Under the pieces are notes generated by a model. That model was not told the DNA's origin, did no database searches, and worked only from the letters and a program-made list of their open reading frames with translations. Source: Spirometra erinaceieuropaei (Eukaryota; Platyhelminthes; Cestoda; Diphyllobothriidea; Diphyllobothriidae). From it: a DNA stretch of 64,000 bases. Shown piece after piece: positions 23,945 through 35,439 of this stretch. The stretch is from the NCBI GenBank assembly GCA_902702965.1, contig CACRXP010000684.1, positions 286,953 to 350,952 of the forward strand, written 5' to 3'. Both the position numbers and the translations under genes were made by a program. Numbering within the stretch: the stretch's first letter is position 1; every line of letters starts with the position of its first letter.

Positions 23945-24740
23945 AGGTGTGCACGGTTTTACCTGCCATCTGTCAAACCGACGTTGATACATTCAGTTTC
24001 AAGAGCAAGATTAAATATCTTGCATAAGAGGGATGGGAAGATCGTGTTTGCATCGGCTTTTAAAATGCTTACTGGGACACCATTAGGGCCTGGACTATAA
24101 GATTGACGAAAACGCCGAATCGCAACTGTCACATCCCACAGAGTGAAAGTTATAGTTTCTAGAACTGCCCCGGTCAATGGCTGGATGGTCGGAAGCGGAG
24201 TGGTCGAGTCTTCAATGAACGTTTTGGACAGGAAATCATTAAAGCTATCAGCGGTTAACTGGGCATCAACTATGGGATTTCCGAGATCGTCTCGGAGGAT
24301 GGGATGCTGCGTCTTTCTATGAGTTCGTATTTTTCTAGAAAAAAGTTTCGAGACATTTAATGAATGGTTTCCGGTAAACTGGACCTCTTCGGTTAGCTGT
24401 TTTTCTTCAGGCAATCTCTTAGCTCGATCAAAAATATCACGAATCAAGGACAGGACAAAAACATCGTTCTGAAGATGGAACCGACGATAAAGCCTGCGCA
24501 ATCTGCGACGGAAGGGTAAGGGTAGGAAAACCTCATCCCCAACATTAATAATTTTCTTACGGGAGACAAAACGAGAAATAAGCGGATCCTATTTTTGTCA
24601 GCATTATGAACGCAACGCGGAAAGTGATCCGAGTTTTGTGATACTTTACTAGCGGGTAGCGGGTTGGAGGTCAGGTTTGTTGTTTGACAGTGTTGCAGGG
24701 ATCTGCACAAAGCTCCTGGACAGGAGTCTCCACTCCAGAT
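23945..24740 (-). pseudogene. CR1/jockey-type LINE fragment (pre-RT linker and RT start)
   Basis: The best-preserved minus frame (23959-24501, 180 residues) runs through a linker ('GNHSLNVSKLFSRKIRTHR', 'LTADSFNDFLSKTF') into the start of reverse transcriptase: 'TVAIRRFRQSYSPGPNGVPV' followed by 'PSLLCKIFNLALE'. That is the usual K-x-x-G-P-D-G-I/V-P fingers motif, with D replaced by N. The frame stops after 'NVGLTDGR' and the catalytic palm is missing. A related copy with the same 'WDVTVAIR' and 'LLCKIFN' blocks lies at 42.5-43.1 kb. Sequence at 24444-24740 is probably its shifted 5' continuation. Confidence 0.65.
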
Positions 24741-24859
24741 GCGTGTTAGGACGAATGCTTAGGACACGCGCAAATAGACTGTCAGTAAGACTGAGAAGAA
24801 AGCCATCGCGTTGCATGTCATTGATTTGATAGCCAAACTTGTTCGTGCACATATGAATT

Positions 24860-26050
24860 AAGATCGATTTTCTGATGTGCTAACGTATTTGTTGTTGTTT
24901 CATACCTCCCGAAACATTGAAGTGAGTCCGTCCATAAGCCCAGAGTCGTCGTGCTTGCAAATGTTAGTTTAGATTGCGTCGGTGCCCGATGCTTTCCGAC
25001 TGAGCAGCTGTCATACCGCCTTGCTGGTTCCCGTTAGGCAAGGCGGGCAATCGAAGACGACAGTAGTGTCCACTTGAGGAAGTTTGTTTATGACTCCCCC
25101 CGCCACAGACTGTAGATGGACGTTTGAGGACGTTCCGGAAGTGCCGGACTCTGCCTTCTGAGATCTATCGATTCTCTGACAGTAAGGCTGCGCAACAGCG
25201 TAGGTCTCCTGGCTTACCGGCCGTAAAATGTATTGTTTGTCACGACGAAATCCTTCATCTCACTGTGGCCGTCGTATGCATGGAGTTCTTCAGCTTTTCG
25301 CTATAGCCGGCTATTTGGCACCTTTCCCAGCCCCTGCTGCACTAGGCTCTGGTATCGCAAAAATGCCAATTTACTGTATTGGTGCCGGTCCGAATGCATG
25401 ATGTCGATGTGCCGCAGTATTTAATTTACTTTGTGTCCGCTCACCTCTTAGATGCATGCAAGGTGGGAGTTGCGGCCTTATTTGCGATTGTCTCCGATGA
25501 TGCTTTCGAGTGAGAATACGAGACGCTGCACCAATCGACCTCTTCTTCTTAGCGAAATTTTTGTCCGCATGACTATTTAAGTCACTGGGGACAGTTGTAG
25601 TGCCCGCTTTTAGCACAGTCGCGAGCGTCGTGGGTTTGGCTCTTTACAGAATTTGCCCTTCGCATCGTCGGAACTTGACATCGCAGGCTATGGTGCTGAT
25701 GATGAATTCGTCCCCGCAGGGTGATAGCTCATTTTTCATGAGGCGATCGTTGATGTCCTACGGGAGGTAGGACAGCAGTCCAGCGAAGTCGGTTTTGATT
25801 GCAGAGGCGACTCCCTTGTCTCATATTTCTGCCATTGGTCCTGCGCTCCGTATGAGGGTGTATCTGGCCCCCGCCTCCTCCAGCTGTCCCTGTTTGGAGA
25901 AGCGGGTCTCACCGAGAGCTGCAACGGCCACTCCGTGACAGACCAGTTCTCGGACGACCAGAGCTGTCCTGCTTTCTGGTCAGTTGGCCATTGAAATGTC
26001 CAAAAGAGCACGAAAGTTCCAGGTTGCCACAGTGGAGAATGGCACTCTGG
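24860..26050 (-). pseudogene. Decayed RTE-type LINE, second family (endonuclease and RT start)
   Basis: Joining minus-strand frames by eye shows a start of the type C-W-N-L-R-V-L-L-D near 26030, followed by 'SRTALVVRELVCHGVAVAAL', 'GETRFSKQGQLEEAGARYT' and then 'GVASAIKTDF' and 'INDRLM'. These match the apurinic endonuclease N-terminus of an RTE family common in tapeworm genomes (usual blocks R-T-A-L-V-A-R-E-L and S-E-T-R-F). Near 25050-24900 are 'CPPCLTGTSKAV' and 'LMDGLTSMFREV', the linker to the RT fingers. Much of the endonuclease and all of the RT palm are lost. It is distinct from the 57-60 kb family. Confidence 0.6.
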
Positions 26051-26059
26051 CAGCCTGTA

Positions 26060-28040
26060 GGAGGCAGGGGTATGGTAGTGGGAATTGTTGTTTTGTACAG
26101 GATTTCGCTCTGATCAGTTTCTGGACGACGTTTTTAACCATTTTAGCCATCTGTATCGCGCAGGGGTAGGCAGCGCTGTTTGGTCAATCTGTGTAGGTTC
26201 CGAACTCCGAAATGAGTCGCGACATTGTCACAGTTGGAAGACGACAGAGTGAGCCTGGAGGGTCTACGCGATCGCATCCCGTCTGTTCCATGGAACATAT
26301 TGTTTTGAGGTGGGACCTGTGGATGTGGTTATATGCAGGAACTACCGTGCATGGGGAGAATAATACACATCGGACACTTCCTATCCATTTGGTTTGTCTG
26401 CTGGTCTAGGAAGGTTCCCGGAGTGTGATCGCCACACAGAAAGCAACTTTATGGAGCTGTAAATGAGAACTGATTAGGAGGGTCTGGAGAGGTCGAAGTA
26501 TCTACCAAGTTTCTCAATGCGCTTATAAGGGGCCGCTAATGTATTACTGGCGAGTACTTGCTACGATTGCGTTCGTGCATGATTTAACAGGTTCCATGTC
26601 TGTTATATCTTCGTTTGCAGAAGTCATCAAGAGGGTGACGTCACACATGTATTTTCGCGCAACGACCTCCCATCCGCATCGATGAACCGGGAATGACTGT
26701 ACAGCTGCTGCATGAATGATCGCCAGCGACATCCGGTACACCCTATGCCTGGTTATCATAACTATTTAACGTGCGAATTCAGCGAATAGCAACTCCAGAA
26801 TATGAAATATACAAAGGTTGGACCAAAATCTTAGGTAAAGTATTAATTACAACCAGAAGCGTCAGGTACTGTAAATCTAGTATAAAATAGCTCGATAAAT
26901 CGGCTGACTGCGGACCCAGTATTTGAGCATTTTTGAAATATGCCCTTGATACCCGAAGCAGCGTTTGAGAAATCGTGTTGTATGATGAATGATTTCATTG
27001 TAATTATGAATATGGCACTGACGAGTGCTTTTCTAATTTGATTGAGGCGACAAAAACATGCCATAAACTGAGGCTAGACTAAGGTGAATGTAGCCTAATT
27101 CTAAATTTCTGAAAACAGAAACTGGGACCCTGAAGTTGGCCGACAATTATGCTTCGAGGTTGGGCTGACAATTTGAGTTTGGGAGCGCGTGGACAGATTA
27201 AACTGCCATACTGAAAAAAGGATTTCGCCGTTTATGCTGGCAGTCACTAAACGGGAAATAACATGAGCTAATTCGTGTAAGTGGACGTTTGCAGAATGCA
27301 GTCAATTTCTTAGAAGAAGAAGAAGAAGAAGAAGAAGAAGAAGAAGAAGGAGAAGAAGAACAATAGACAATCCATGTGAGGCTAATTAAAATTAATACAG
27401 AGTAATTCACTTCGCTTCCAAAATTGAAAGCTATAGTGAAGTGAATGTGGAAATCAGATTTGTATTCGCAAAAACTCTTGAGAAAAGCCTGCTGATGGAG
27501 GTGTACTAGCTTCACGTTTTATGCCGCTCAGGTGGAAGATATTTTGGAAATAGGGAGATATTTCATAGCTGGTCAGATTTCACAGGAAATAGTAATTTTC
27601 GCATGTTCTTAGCTGCTAAATTTTTGTCGATTTAACAAGACAATAAAGCAAAAACATGTGTTCACCATTGGCGAACACATCCTCTTTACAGAAACCCCAG
27701 GGTATGCCATTTTTTCTATACGATCCTTAAGTATTTGGTCCTTTATAGAAGCCAGAAATTTCACAATTCCAAGCCCTTTCTTTGTTACTTCTTAATAAGT
27801 GAAAAAAGAATTAGGTGTGACCAACTTATCATTATAAATCAATTCCGAGAGTTTGGAAAAGTAAAAACCCCCAAATTTTCATCTTTTTACTAAGTACGGG
27901 CAAACCACTTTGCGCAACACTTCCTGAAATTTGAAAATCTCCAGGTTTTTTGCCGCGAAATTATGCATAGCAGTGTAGAAAGTCAGTTGTGTGGCCTTAA
28001 GTCCCAGAGCAGCAGCAATGGCAGCCCATGTACCTATTCA
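26060..28040. other. No gene recognised; contains a GAA microsatellite
   Basis: Apart from the GAA tract at 27313-27360 this is anonymous AT-rich DNA. The minus frame 27198-27515 reads a serine run through the microsatellite and is not credible as a gene. Confidence 0.4.
27313..27360. repeat. (GAA)n microsatellite
   Basis: About sixteen near-perfect gaa/aga triplets with one 'gga' interruption near 27350. Confidence 0.9.
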
Positions 28041-28470
28041 GCACCGCACATCAGACCTGGGCTGGGGTCAAAGTCTGCTTCAACTTGGCAAAACGGGTGT
28101 CAGCGCCAATCCAGGGTCCGAAATCCCGTTAAGGCTGCACGCAACCTCATCAACCGGCATGGATGTCAAACAGCAGAGGCAAAAGACATGCAGGTGAAAC
28201 ATGATGGAGGGAGGCCTGTGCGAGACAGATCTGGCACCCGAAATTGGGCATTAGCGCGGCCTCTGTCCTCAGGCCTGACGTCGACAGGTCACCCCACCGT
28301 GAATCACTGACCGAAATGGCCCAGCAGGAATCGCTCAGGGCGCCTGGCGGAGGGAGGGGAGGTATATAAACGTGCACACCTAACTTGCAGGCCACAAAGT
28401 TTTAGAGTAGCCACAACACTAGCAACTGCCCGCTAATTGCCCCTGTTCGGTTTTATGTGAGACTGCGGCT
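28030..28470 (+). promoter_or_regulatory. GC-rich island with TATA box, possibly a repeat leader
   Basis: This stretch is clearly more GC-rich than its neighbours. It has a run such as 'gcgcctggcggagggagggg' immediately before 'aggtatataaacgtgc' at 28359-28374, which looks like a pol II core promoter followed by a leader. Open frames on both strands (115 codons plus, 81 minus) lack domains. It could be the 5' leader of a retroelement whose body is not next to it; no coding sequence follows. Confidence 0.35.
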
Positions 28471-29260
28471 TACTGCGTGCAACGCCACCCGGCAGGAAAA
28501 CGGCAGTTACTTTGTCACATCAGCTTTACAGGCGTTAAGTTCTGCCCAGGGGAAGAGTTTTTCTGCACAGAAGAGACGGAACATCGACAATCGCGTTTTT
28601 ACTCATGACAGGGGTCCTTCGGGAAATGTTAGAAGTGCTGCAGAGAATAAGAGTTTTCAGTATGAGGAAACATGAGTGTTTACTGGCGTACGGTTTTATA
28701 GCAACACTTAAATGAACCCAAACCCCGAATGCCTATTGCCCTTGCGCCAAACGGTCTTAGGTAAAGTTAACGAGGAGGTTCTTCAGCGTATCTACGTTAC
28801 GAAAGGCATCTAAAATGTTCGTTACCTTCTAATAAAATGCAGGAATTCAACTTTACAAAAAGTAACCCCCCCTCCTACAAGCTGTTGTAGTTAGGAACGA
28901 TGAATGTCTCCGTAAATATGAAAGTTAAGTCGGAAGAAACAGACAAATTCAAAATTGCATTTAGAGACAGCGAGCAATGTGTAAAAACTGGAATCCATTG
29001 GAAAACTGACTCGTGGATATCAATTTCAAGCCGGTAGTTTATTGTCCACATTGTTTCAGAATAAGATTTGCGGTGATTGCTGAACGTCAGCACATAATAT
29101 GCTTACTTGTACTTCATGGGATCGCGATCCTTATTGAAATAGCAAGCCTGAGCCACTTTATTATAACCGCTTTGCAAGAGCAGCGATACCCACCAGCGGA
29201 TCTAGTGAAGATGATCCCTTAAGCGCGTTCAGCGGTAAAAAAAGCAGGTTTTGGAGTTCA
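28471..29260. other. No gene recognised
   Basis: Only short frames (69-72 codons), and nothing recurrent was seen. Confidence 0.4.
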
Positions 29261-29264
29261 CAGC

Positions 29265-29480
29265 GTGGCTGAATACAGGGTAAAAAACCTCCGTACAACT
29301 GATGGCTTTGCGATAAATTCCGGAGGGCATCTGTTCTTGTGTCCTGGCTTAAACTCTAATATTAACGCTAACCCTCAATCTAGCCCTGATTCCGATAACC
29401 CTAGCTCCCGGACTCTCATAACTCTAACACTAACTCCCCCTGAAAGTAAGCGCAAAACTACCTGTGACGCGGGGTAATTA
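29265..29480 (-). repeat. Telomere-like interspersed element, reverse orientation
   Basis: The conserved shoulder is present in reverse orientation: 'gcgataaattccggagggca' then 'tgttcttgtgtcctggctta'. C-rich hexamers follow ('taacgctaaccctcaatc', 'ccgataaccctagctcc'). This copy defines the family consensus together with 1010-1345 and 4495-4660. The 70-codon plus frame inside it is a by-product. Confidence 0.6.
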
Positions 29481-31360
29481 TAACCGTACTTTACGGACAA
29501 CGCCCTGCCAACTTCAGCTAGTGTCGCGTGCTAGCTTTAGAGCCGATACTGGGGTAATAGAGACTCTCAAATGATGTCAAAATTGAATTAAACATGGAAT
29601 GAGTTATTTATACCTCCTCTTAAATGCAAAGTCACTAAGGAGGTCATTAAAGTGGAACATTCGAACCCAACGCATCTGCATTTGTAGAGTTCAGATCTTC
29701 CCGCCCTTAACATGGGCTCCACGCCGTTGACAGGCTGAGAATTCTTCAAAAAGCTGCTACTATGTCCCGCCGTTTAAGGAAGTATGTTGACTTAAATTTC
29801 ACTTTATGAGACATTTCTTTTGACATGTTTTTACAGGCAACCAGTAATTTATTATGATGAAACCCCAGGTTGACTACTTCGGATGATATGAGGATATGGA
29901 AAAGTAATCTGCAAAGGTAAGACGTGGAGGTGTATCTTGCAACTGAAAAATATTAACCGAGCACGATGGGCTGGTCATTTTGTTTAACAGTTTCTTCCAA
30001 ATACGGATGCTTCATAACATGTTTAAGTAAGACAGTAATACCAATGCCGCCTTTACTGTCGATGCCTGTCTGTTCTATAAATATCGTCGGACAGACTGTA
30101 CAAACATAGAAATCACAAAACCTAATTTAGGAAATTTCCCAAAATCCCTGTAGACAATCAAAACAGATAGACTGCACTGTATAGGATCTGTAAAAAGGAA
30201 AAGACAAAGGAGCAACAGTTTTGGGACACAACATGTGAAGGCATATGCACACTGAGTTCAGTGACCGATGTTTCCACTGAGTTTCCGAATCTGCCTTAGT
30301 TCTGGACGTGAAATCAGAGGTTTTAGCCCAGACTGGACCACAGACTTGTTGCTTCATGCCTTGAACACAAAAATCTCAAGATACTGATATTCAGGTCCCA
30401 CACGTTAAAGATTTCAGCCTAAAATAAGCTCAGGCTTGAAAGTGCAGGGAGTTCGGATCTGGGCAACTAGGTGGCCATACCTCTTTGAGCCTGGCGTTTT
30501 GACCTTCCGTCAACCACAGACAGGATCATCTTGAAAATTTGACAAGGGATCGTCCTACATGATGATTGCCTCTAACATGTCCCTTTGGGCACGTCTGGAA
30601 CTAACTTTCCTAGCGAAGAGACGGTACACTCAAGACATTGATGTTTGCGAAACTGCTCATTGGCACTTCGCTGGGTGCGGTTATGATGAGAAGGAAGGCT
30701 CACCAGGACAGATTTGCAAACGGATGTTGTTTTAGGAAAGCTTGATCGGCCCAGAACTACCAAAGCGTCAAAGTTATGGGAACTTCATCTTCTCCCAAGC
30801 TATTCATATGTCTTCCAGTCCGCTGTTGCAGACTCGATCAGTGGTGGACTGCTTCATGTACTTAGAGAGGAAGATTCTCACGTTTGCCTTTGACTTCGAC
30901 AAGCGTATTTTGTTTTGTCTCACTTTAATAGGAGGGGGTGGCCTGCAAGAAAGGTGCCATTTACTTCAGCCAATAAACAAGTCCCAATCCTATTTTCGCT
31001 GAAATTCAAGACCTCTAGACAGTCCGTTATATCGACTGGACACAGTTCCTTTTCAACCTGACTTTTTTGGCGACTGTTAACTTTATTTCCAAATGTTTCG
31101 ATATTTTTATTGTGAAATCTATGTTTAAACGACTGCTCACAACACCGTTTACGGTTTTAATGTCCGCAAATGACGAAGAAGCTTGGAGGAAGTTCACAAT
31201 TTCCCCCCTTTTGGCTCTTGTGATGGAGAAAAACTTTGTACGTCCAAATTTTATGTAGCACTAGCTGTGCCCGGCCACGCACTGCTGTGCTCAGTTTCAT
31301 GAAGTGAAAAAGAAAGGAATGGGGAAGGGGCGCGTTTCTAATATGTTTAATTTCTAGACG
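29481..31360. other. No gene recognised
   Basis: Frames at 30127-30357 and 30572-30763 (minus) and 30742-31002 (plus) show no domain. 'agctgtgcccggccacgcac' at 31264 is a GC-rich blip next to the SINE nest. Confidence 0.4.
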
Positions 31361-31365
31361 GAATG

Positions 31366-31511
31366 CTATTACCGACAAAGACAAGGGAGACTTAAATGGC
31401 CATTTCTGGCTTATTAGCCGTCGTCAGCCAGCCATACCCAAGCCCGAAGTGTGGAACACCCGAGCCTCGAACTCGCGACCTGTTGGTTTAGAAGTCAACG
31501 CCTCTACTCAC
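31366..31511 (-). mobile_element. Truncated SINE copy, inverted
   Basis: Reverse orientation of the Arg-headed SINE: 'ccgacaaagacaagggagac', 'ggcttattagccgtcgtcag', then the tRNA-like head from 31452, which stops at 31511 after 'cctctactcacc'. The first 13 or so bases of the head are missing. It meets the plus-strand copy head-to-head, giving inverted 'cgcctctactcacc' and 'ggtgagtagaggcg' around a 24-base spacer. Confidence 0.75.
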
Positions 31512-31836
31512 CGACAGGGCAACGGGCTCGTGGCCCGGTGAGTAGAGGCGTTGACTTCTTAACCAACAGGTCGCGAGTTCGAGGCTCGGGTGTTCCACAC
31601 TTCGGGCTTGGGTATGGCTGGCTGAAGATGGCTAATAAGCCAGAAATGGCCATTCCAGTCTCCCTTGTCTTTGTCGGTAATAGCATTCTGCCTATATATC
31701 ATGCGCCGCTGCGCGGCTGCTGGTTGGGCTCGATAGAAAGCCCTTAAGGCACAACGGAATGAGTGAGTTCCGTATGAACGATCGGTGAGCGCCCCCCTAA
31801 CATTGTATATTCCCGATCGAAAACCGACAGGGCAAC
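31512..31836 (+). mobile_element. Arg-headed SINE, tandem unit 1
   Basis: The tRNA-like head is at 31524-31597 (74 nt, loop 'cttctta'). It is followed by the body with 'ggctaataagccagaaatgg' and 'tcccttgtctttgtcgg', then hairpin-prone 'gccgctgcgcggc' and 'gggctcgatagaaagccc'. The leader motif 'gagcgcccccctaacattg' ends at about 31806. The identical series restarts at 31837, so the repeat period is 313 bases. Confidence 0.8.
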
Positions 31837-32115
31837 GGGCTCGTGGCCCGGTGAGTAGAGGCGTTGACTTCTAAACCAACAGGTCGCGAGTTCGAGGCTC
31901 AGGTGTTCCACACTTCGGGCTTGGGTATAGCTGGCTGACGACGGCTAATAAGCCAGAAATGGCCATTTAAGTCTCCCTTGTCTTTGTCGGTAATAGCATT
32001 CTGCCTAAATATCATGCGCCGCTGCGCGGCTGCTGGTTGGGCTCAAGAGAGAGCCCTTAAGGCACAACGGAACGAGTGAGTTCCGTATGAACGATCGGTG
32101 AGCGCCCCCTAACAA
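31837..32115 (+). mobile_element. Arg-headed SINE, tandem unit 2
   Basis: The head at 31837-31910 is almost identical to unit 1 (loop 'cttctaa', TCT at the anticodon). The body follows the same order and ends at 'gagcgccccctaacaatg' (32101-32118), where it abuts the Helitron remnant. The two units differ by only a handful of substitutions, so the duplication is recent or homogenised. Confidence 0.8.
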
Positions 32116-33610
32116 TGTTTAGTTTCATAGTGCTTGTGGGTATAAAATAATTTTTTCGTTCAATTGTCTCTGCAGCTATAGAGATTGTCTAGTTTGTCGA
32201 CACTGGAACGCATAATATATAGTTGGTCACGTGAGAAGCAATTCGTTTGCAGATTCAAACCGCACATTTCTAAAGATTAGCTCGGATCTTCGTTGATAGT
32301 GATTGCAAACGCCAATCGAATCGGGAGTTGCAGTCGCCTAAATTGAGATAGCATGTCAGTTGGAATCAGTGGAATGCGAGAAAGTAGGACATGCTCACCA
32401 TCGAAAGGTCCTGTCAAGATAGTTGCTTTCACGACGTTGCTCAGTTATTTTTTCTGCAAGCCGCATGTCGTTGCAAAGCTCCGGCTGGTTGTTATTTCGC
32501 CATATGATAATCAACACGCCGATTTTCAATTGCAGTACGTGCGGCAACATCCCTCGCAGATCACGTGAATTCAAAAATCCTGTTGGATGATTAACTGCCT
32601 CCTCCGCTTCCACAACGGTGTTGACGGACGTATATGTGACGGCCTCATTTTGAATCCTGGACTGAATAATGCAGTTAAATTAGGAGACATTTTTGCTCTC
32701 AGCCACAAGAATAGCTCGTTCGATCAGTCAATTATGATTCGTGTAATTGGTTTGAATATTGTGAGATATCTTTTCAATCGATTCTTCTCTTGACGCCACT
32801 AAATTTCCTAAGGTAAGAAGTAGTGAAGTCGGATCAACCGGCACCGTTCTGTGAGAGGGTCTCAGTTGTTCGGTCGTTTTGCAGCTAGACACGCATATTT
32901 GTACTTAATTTCACCGTCTGGACATGGCACCACCAAGAAGCCTATTTTGGGGCAGGCATTTATTTCGCCCGCTGGTGTCCATCGATGAATTACAGGCAGC
33001 ATTTGTCTGAAGTTTCCTGCAAACAGTAGCAATGCGCCTTCAAATGGTCTGCTGCTTCCGCGCAAGCTCGCAGTGATCGGTCAAGGACCTCGAGCGCTTC
33101 CTTGGACGCCATTGTACACTCATCCCAAACAATAATTTTGCATTTTTGCAGCACTTTTCCCATGCCGGATGCCTTGGAAATGCTGCGAGTGGGACTATCA
33201 ATGCATTGCACGTTCAACGGCAATTTCAAATGCGAATAAACGGTACTTCTGCCGGGTGGCAAGATCGTAACTATTTCGGACTACGCAAGTTCTTAGGCTA
33301 TGTCATAATTGGATTGAATTGCTACTAGAATCAGTCTTATTAAGAGCGGTTTCCCAGTCCCCCTGGTGCATCTAAGAAGATTCCTTCAACCCCGTTATTG
33401 GGAGTCCGAATTATTGTACCATAAATGCTCCAGTGTTAGCTTAGGAATGTTTGATTGCAGATAAGACAGAAGATCAGCCGTGTAGTACTTTTGCTCACGG
33501 CGCAAATCCACGTCTGAGGAAGCAGCATCAGATCGGTTTGGTGATGGCTTTCCCAGTTGATTGAGAACTTTGTCCGTGACTCCCACGCAAATTCCCCAAG
33601 CCAAATTCGT
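32116..33610 (-). pseudogene. Helitron helicase remnant (PIF1-like, 3' half)
   Basis: Joining minus-strand frames gives the C-terminal half of a Helitron helicase in order. 'LNQLGKPSPNRSDAASS' (near 33550) is followed by a Walker A region whose 'DAPGG' and 'GKPLLIRLIL' parts lie in different frames (33375-33330). 'PPGRSTVYSHLKLPLN' comes next, then Walker B 'KIIVWDECTMASKEALEVLD' and 'FEGALLLFAGNFRQMLPVI' (G-D-F-R-Q type, D to N). The late block is 'NHPTGFLNSRDL' with 'PHVLQLKIG'. Traces of the last motif run to about 32130. At least four frameshifts and several stops make it dead. The Rep/HUH part that normally precedes the helicase is not seen. Confidence 0.8.
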
Positions 33611-33614
33611 GGCA

Positions 33615-35430
33615 GCTTAGTCACCAATAGCGAAACCAAGGAAGTCGAGGCGATCGTAGTCCGTAAAACAAAAGTTCGTAAATATCAAAACAATAATAAA
33701 GTAGGGTTACAGCATCTTCGTATTTGTCCGGCTGAACCTTTAGATTTCTTAATGAGAAACCTGTATACATCATTCAGATGTTATTATATCAAGCGACAAA
33801 CGAGTATTTATACCGCGATTTGTTAGGGAGTAATCGCAGAAACTGCGATGTTGCCCTGCTATGCATCTAAAATTCGATACCCAAAACCAGGCTCTCCGCA
33901 GTACAGCCGAGCACTCAAAGAAAAAATAATTCCCTCATATGCTAGGCGGATAGCACCATTACGTACACACATACGGTCTAACAAGTGCGCAGATTCACAT
34001 GCTGAATCTTAATGGGCGCTGAAGAAAGTACGCACTAAACCATTTATTGCACTGCCTAGCGGCCAGACGATGCACTTACCAGCAATCATAATAAAGCCCT
34101 TCGTCATCAGCTCCCTCAGACAAGCATATATCAAAGCTCGGCTTCAACATCATAAACTCCTAGTCCTATTCATAAATTCTATAAACAAAGTGGAAGCAAT
34201 CATTCAACATTACAGATTTTATATGATCCAAACTTTTAACCAGTAATTTGCAGGCGAAAATACAAGCGCACTGTTCAACAGCTGCGTTTTCCTCAGACAG
34301 GGGAGCTTTGTAATCTGCGACATAAGCAGCAGCTGCTACGAGTTTTGCACATTAATTCCAGAAAAGTTAGGTTGACCAGCTTTGGTTGTCGGACTAGTTT
34401 GGCCAGCATTTAATAAGAGAATCTGTTTTTTTTACTCAAGTTTTTGCAAGTTCGCAGTCCAAGGAGAGAAAAACAGAAGCCTTCTCAGATGGTCGCTCAA
34501 CGACAGGCACAAATAGTAGAAGGGAGGTTGAAGCGACCCCTCGTGCTTTATTAGAAGTTGTCGGCTAACCGCGCCACAATCAGAGGTCTATATGGCCCGG
34601 GCATCTAAGCCCCGATCGGCGTCAAACCCGTCTTTTAATGACAGAGACTTGGACTTCGTTCTTAAAGACCAAAAGTCCTTAGTATCAGACATTTAAATGC
34701 CATCCGGCTAGCAGTCCTGAGGTGCCAGTCCTAGTTTTCCTTGCTTTTTTCGGCATGTCTTTTACGGACGGAAGAGGCCCTTTCCGTATTTTGTTATAAT
34801 ACTTAGGCGAATTCTGAAAAGTTAACTAAACCACCGAGCATGAAATCATAATCTAGGGGAAGCAACACTTTCAGTAACGTAAGTTTCAGCAAAAGTTTTC
34901 ATACAATAACCTGCACCTTTCGCCAGAATCCCCCATCAGTCTAATGTCACTGACGAATTAATGTGCGAAAAGGGTAATTTTACCTTCATCACAGTGGGAA
35001 ATTACGAAAATCATTTACAAAACAGTTCAGTCCATAAATGCATGAAATTAGGCCGATAAATAAAATGGAGTACCAGCAATTTTAGCTGTTTGGTTAGGAG
35101 AAATGGTTCCCGAACTCTGATATTGCTTTCGGTATTGAAGGTAATGGGAACAGCCCAACATTTGATTATGTATTTTAGGAATTAAGTAAATGGACACCCT
35201 CCTACTGTTGATGATATTATAATTTGGCTCCGAGGCCCGTACTAACAACTGTTTACGTTGATGACAATCAGTTCTATCCTGTGTCAGGAAATTAAGGCCT
35301 TTCCCGATAAAGCCGCTGTTCGGGCTGCTCTAGAATGTGGAAAACGGAGTAAATAAAAGTTCGAGCGACCTCTATGTTAGCGCCTACCACAAGAGAAAGC
35401 ACACGGCAAAACATTGCTGTCAATGGCATG
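33615..35430. other. No gene recognised
   Basis: AT-rich DNA. The 89-codon plus frame at 33557-33826 starts inside the antisense of the Helitron and is a shadow. No further Rep-like motif was found upstream of the helicase in this stretch. Confidence 0.4.
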
Positions 35431-35439
35431 TATCGTCAC

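Noticed and set aside
27198..27515. Serine-rich 105-residue protein
   Set aside because: The serine run is the antisense of the GAA microsatellite and the rest shows no domain.
9662..32115. CRISPR-like array
   Set aside because: Repeat units are about 300 bp, tRNA-headed and in mixed orientation. The genome is eukaryotic and there are no short regularly spaced repeats.
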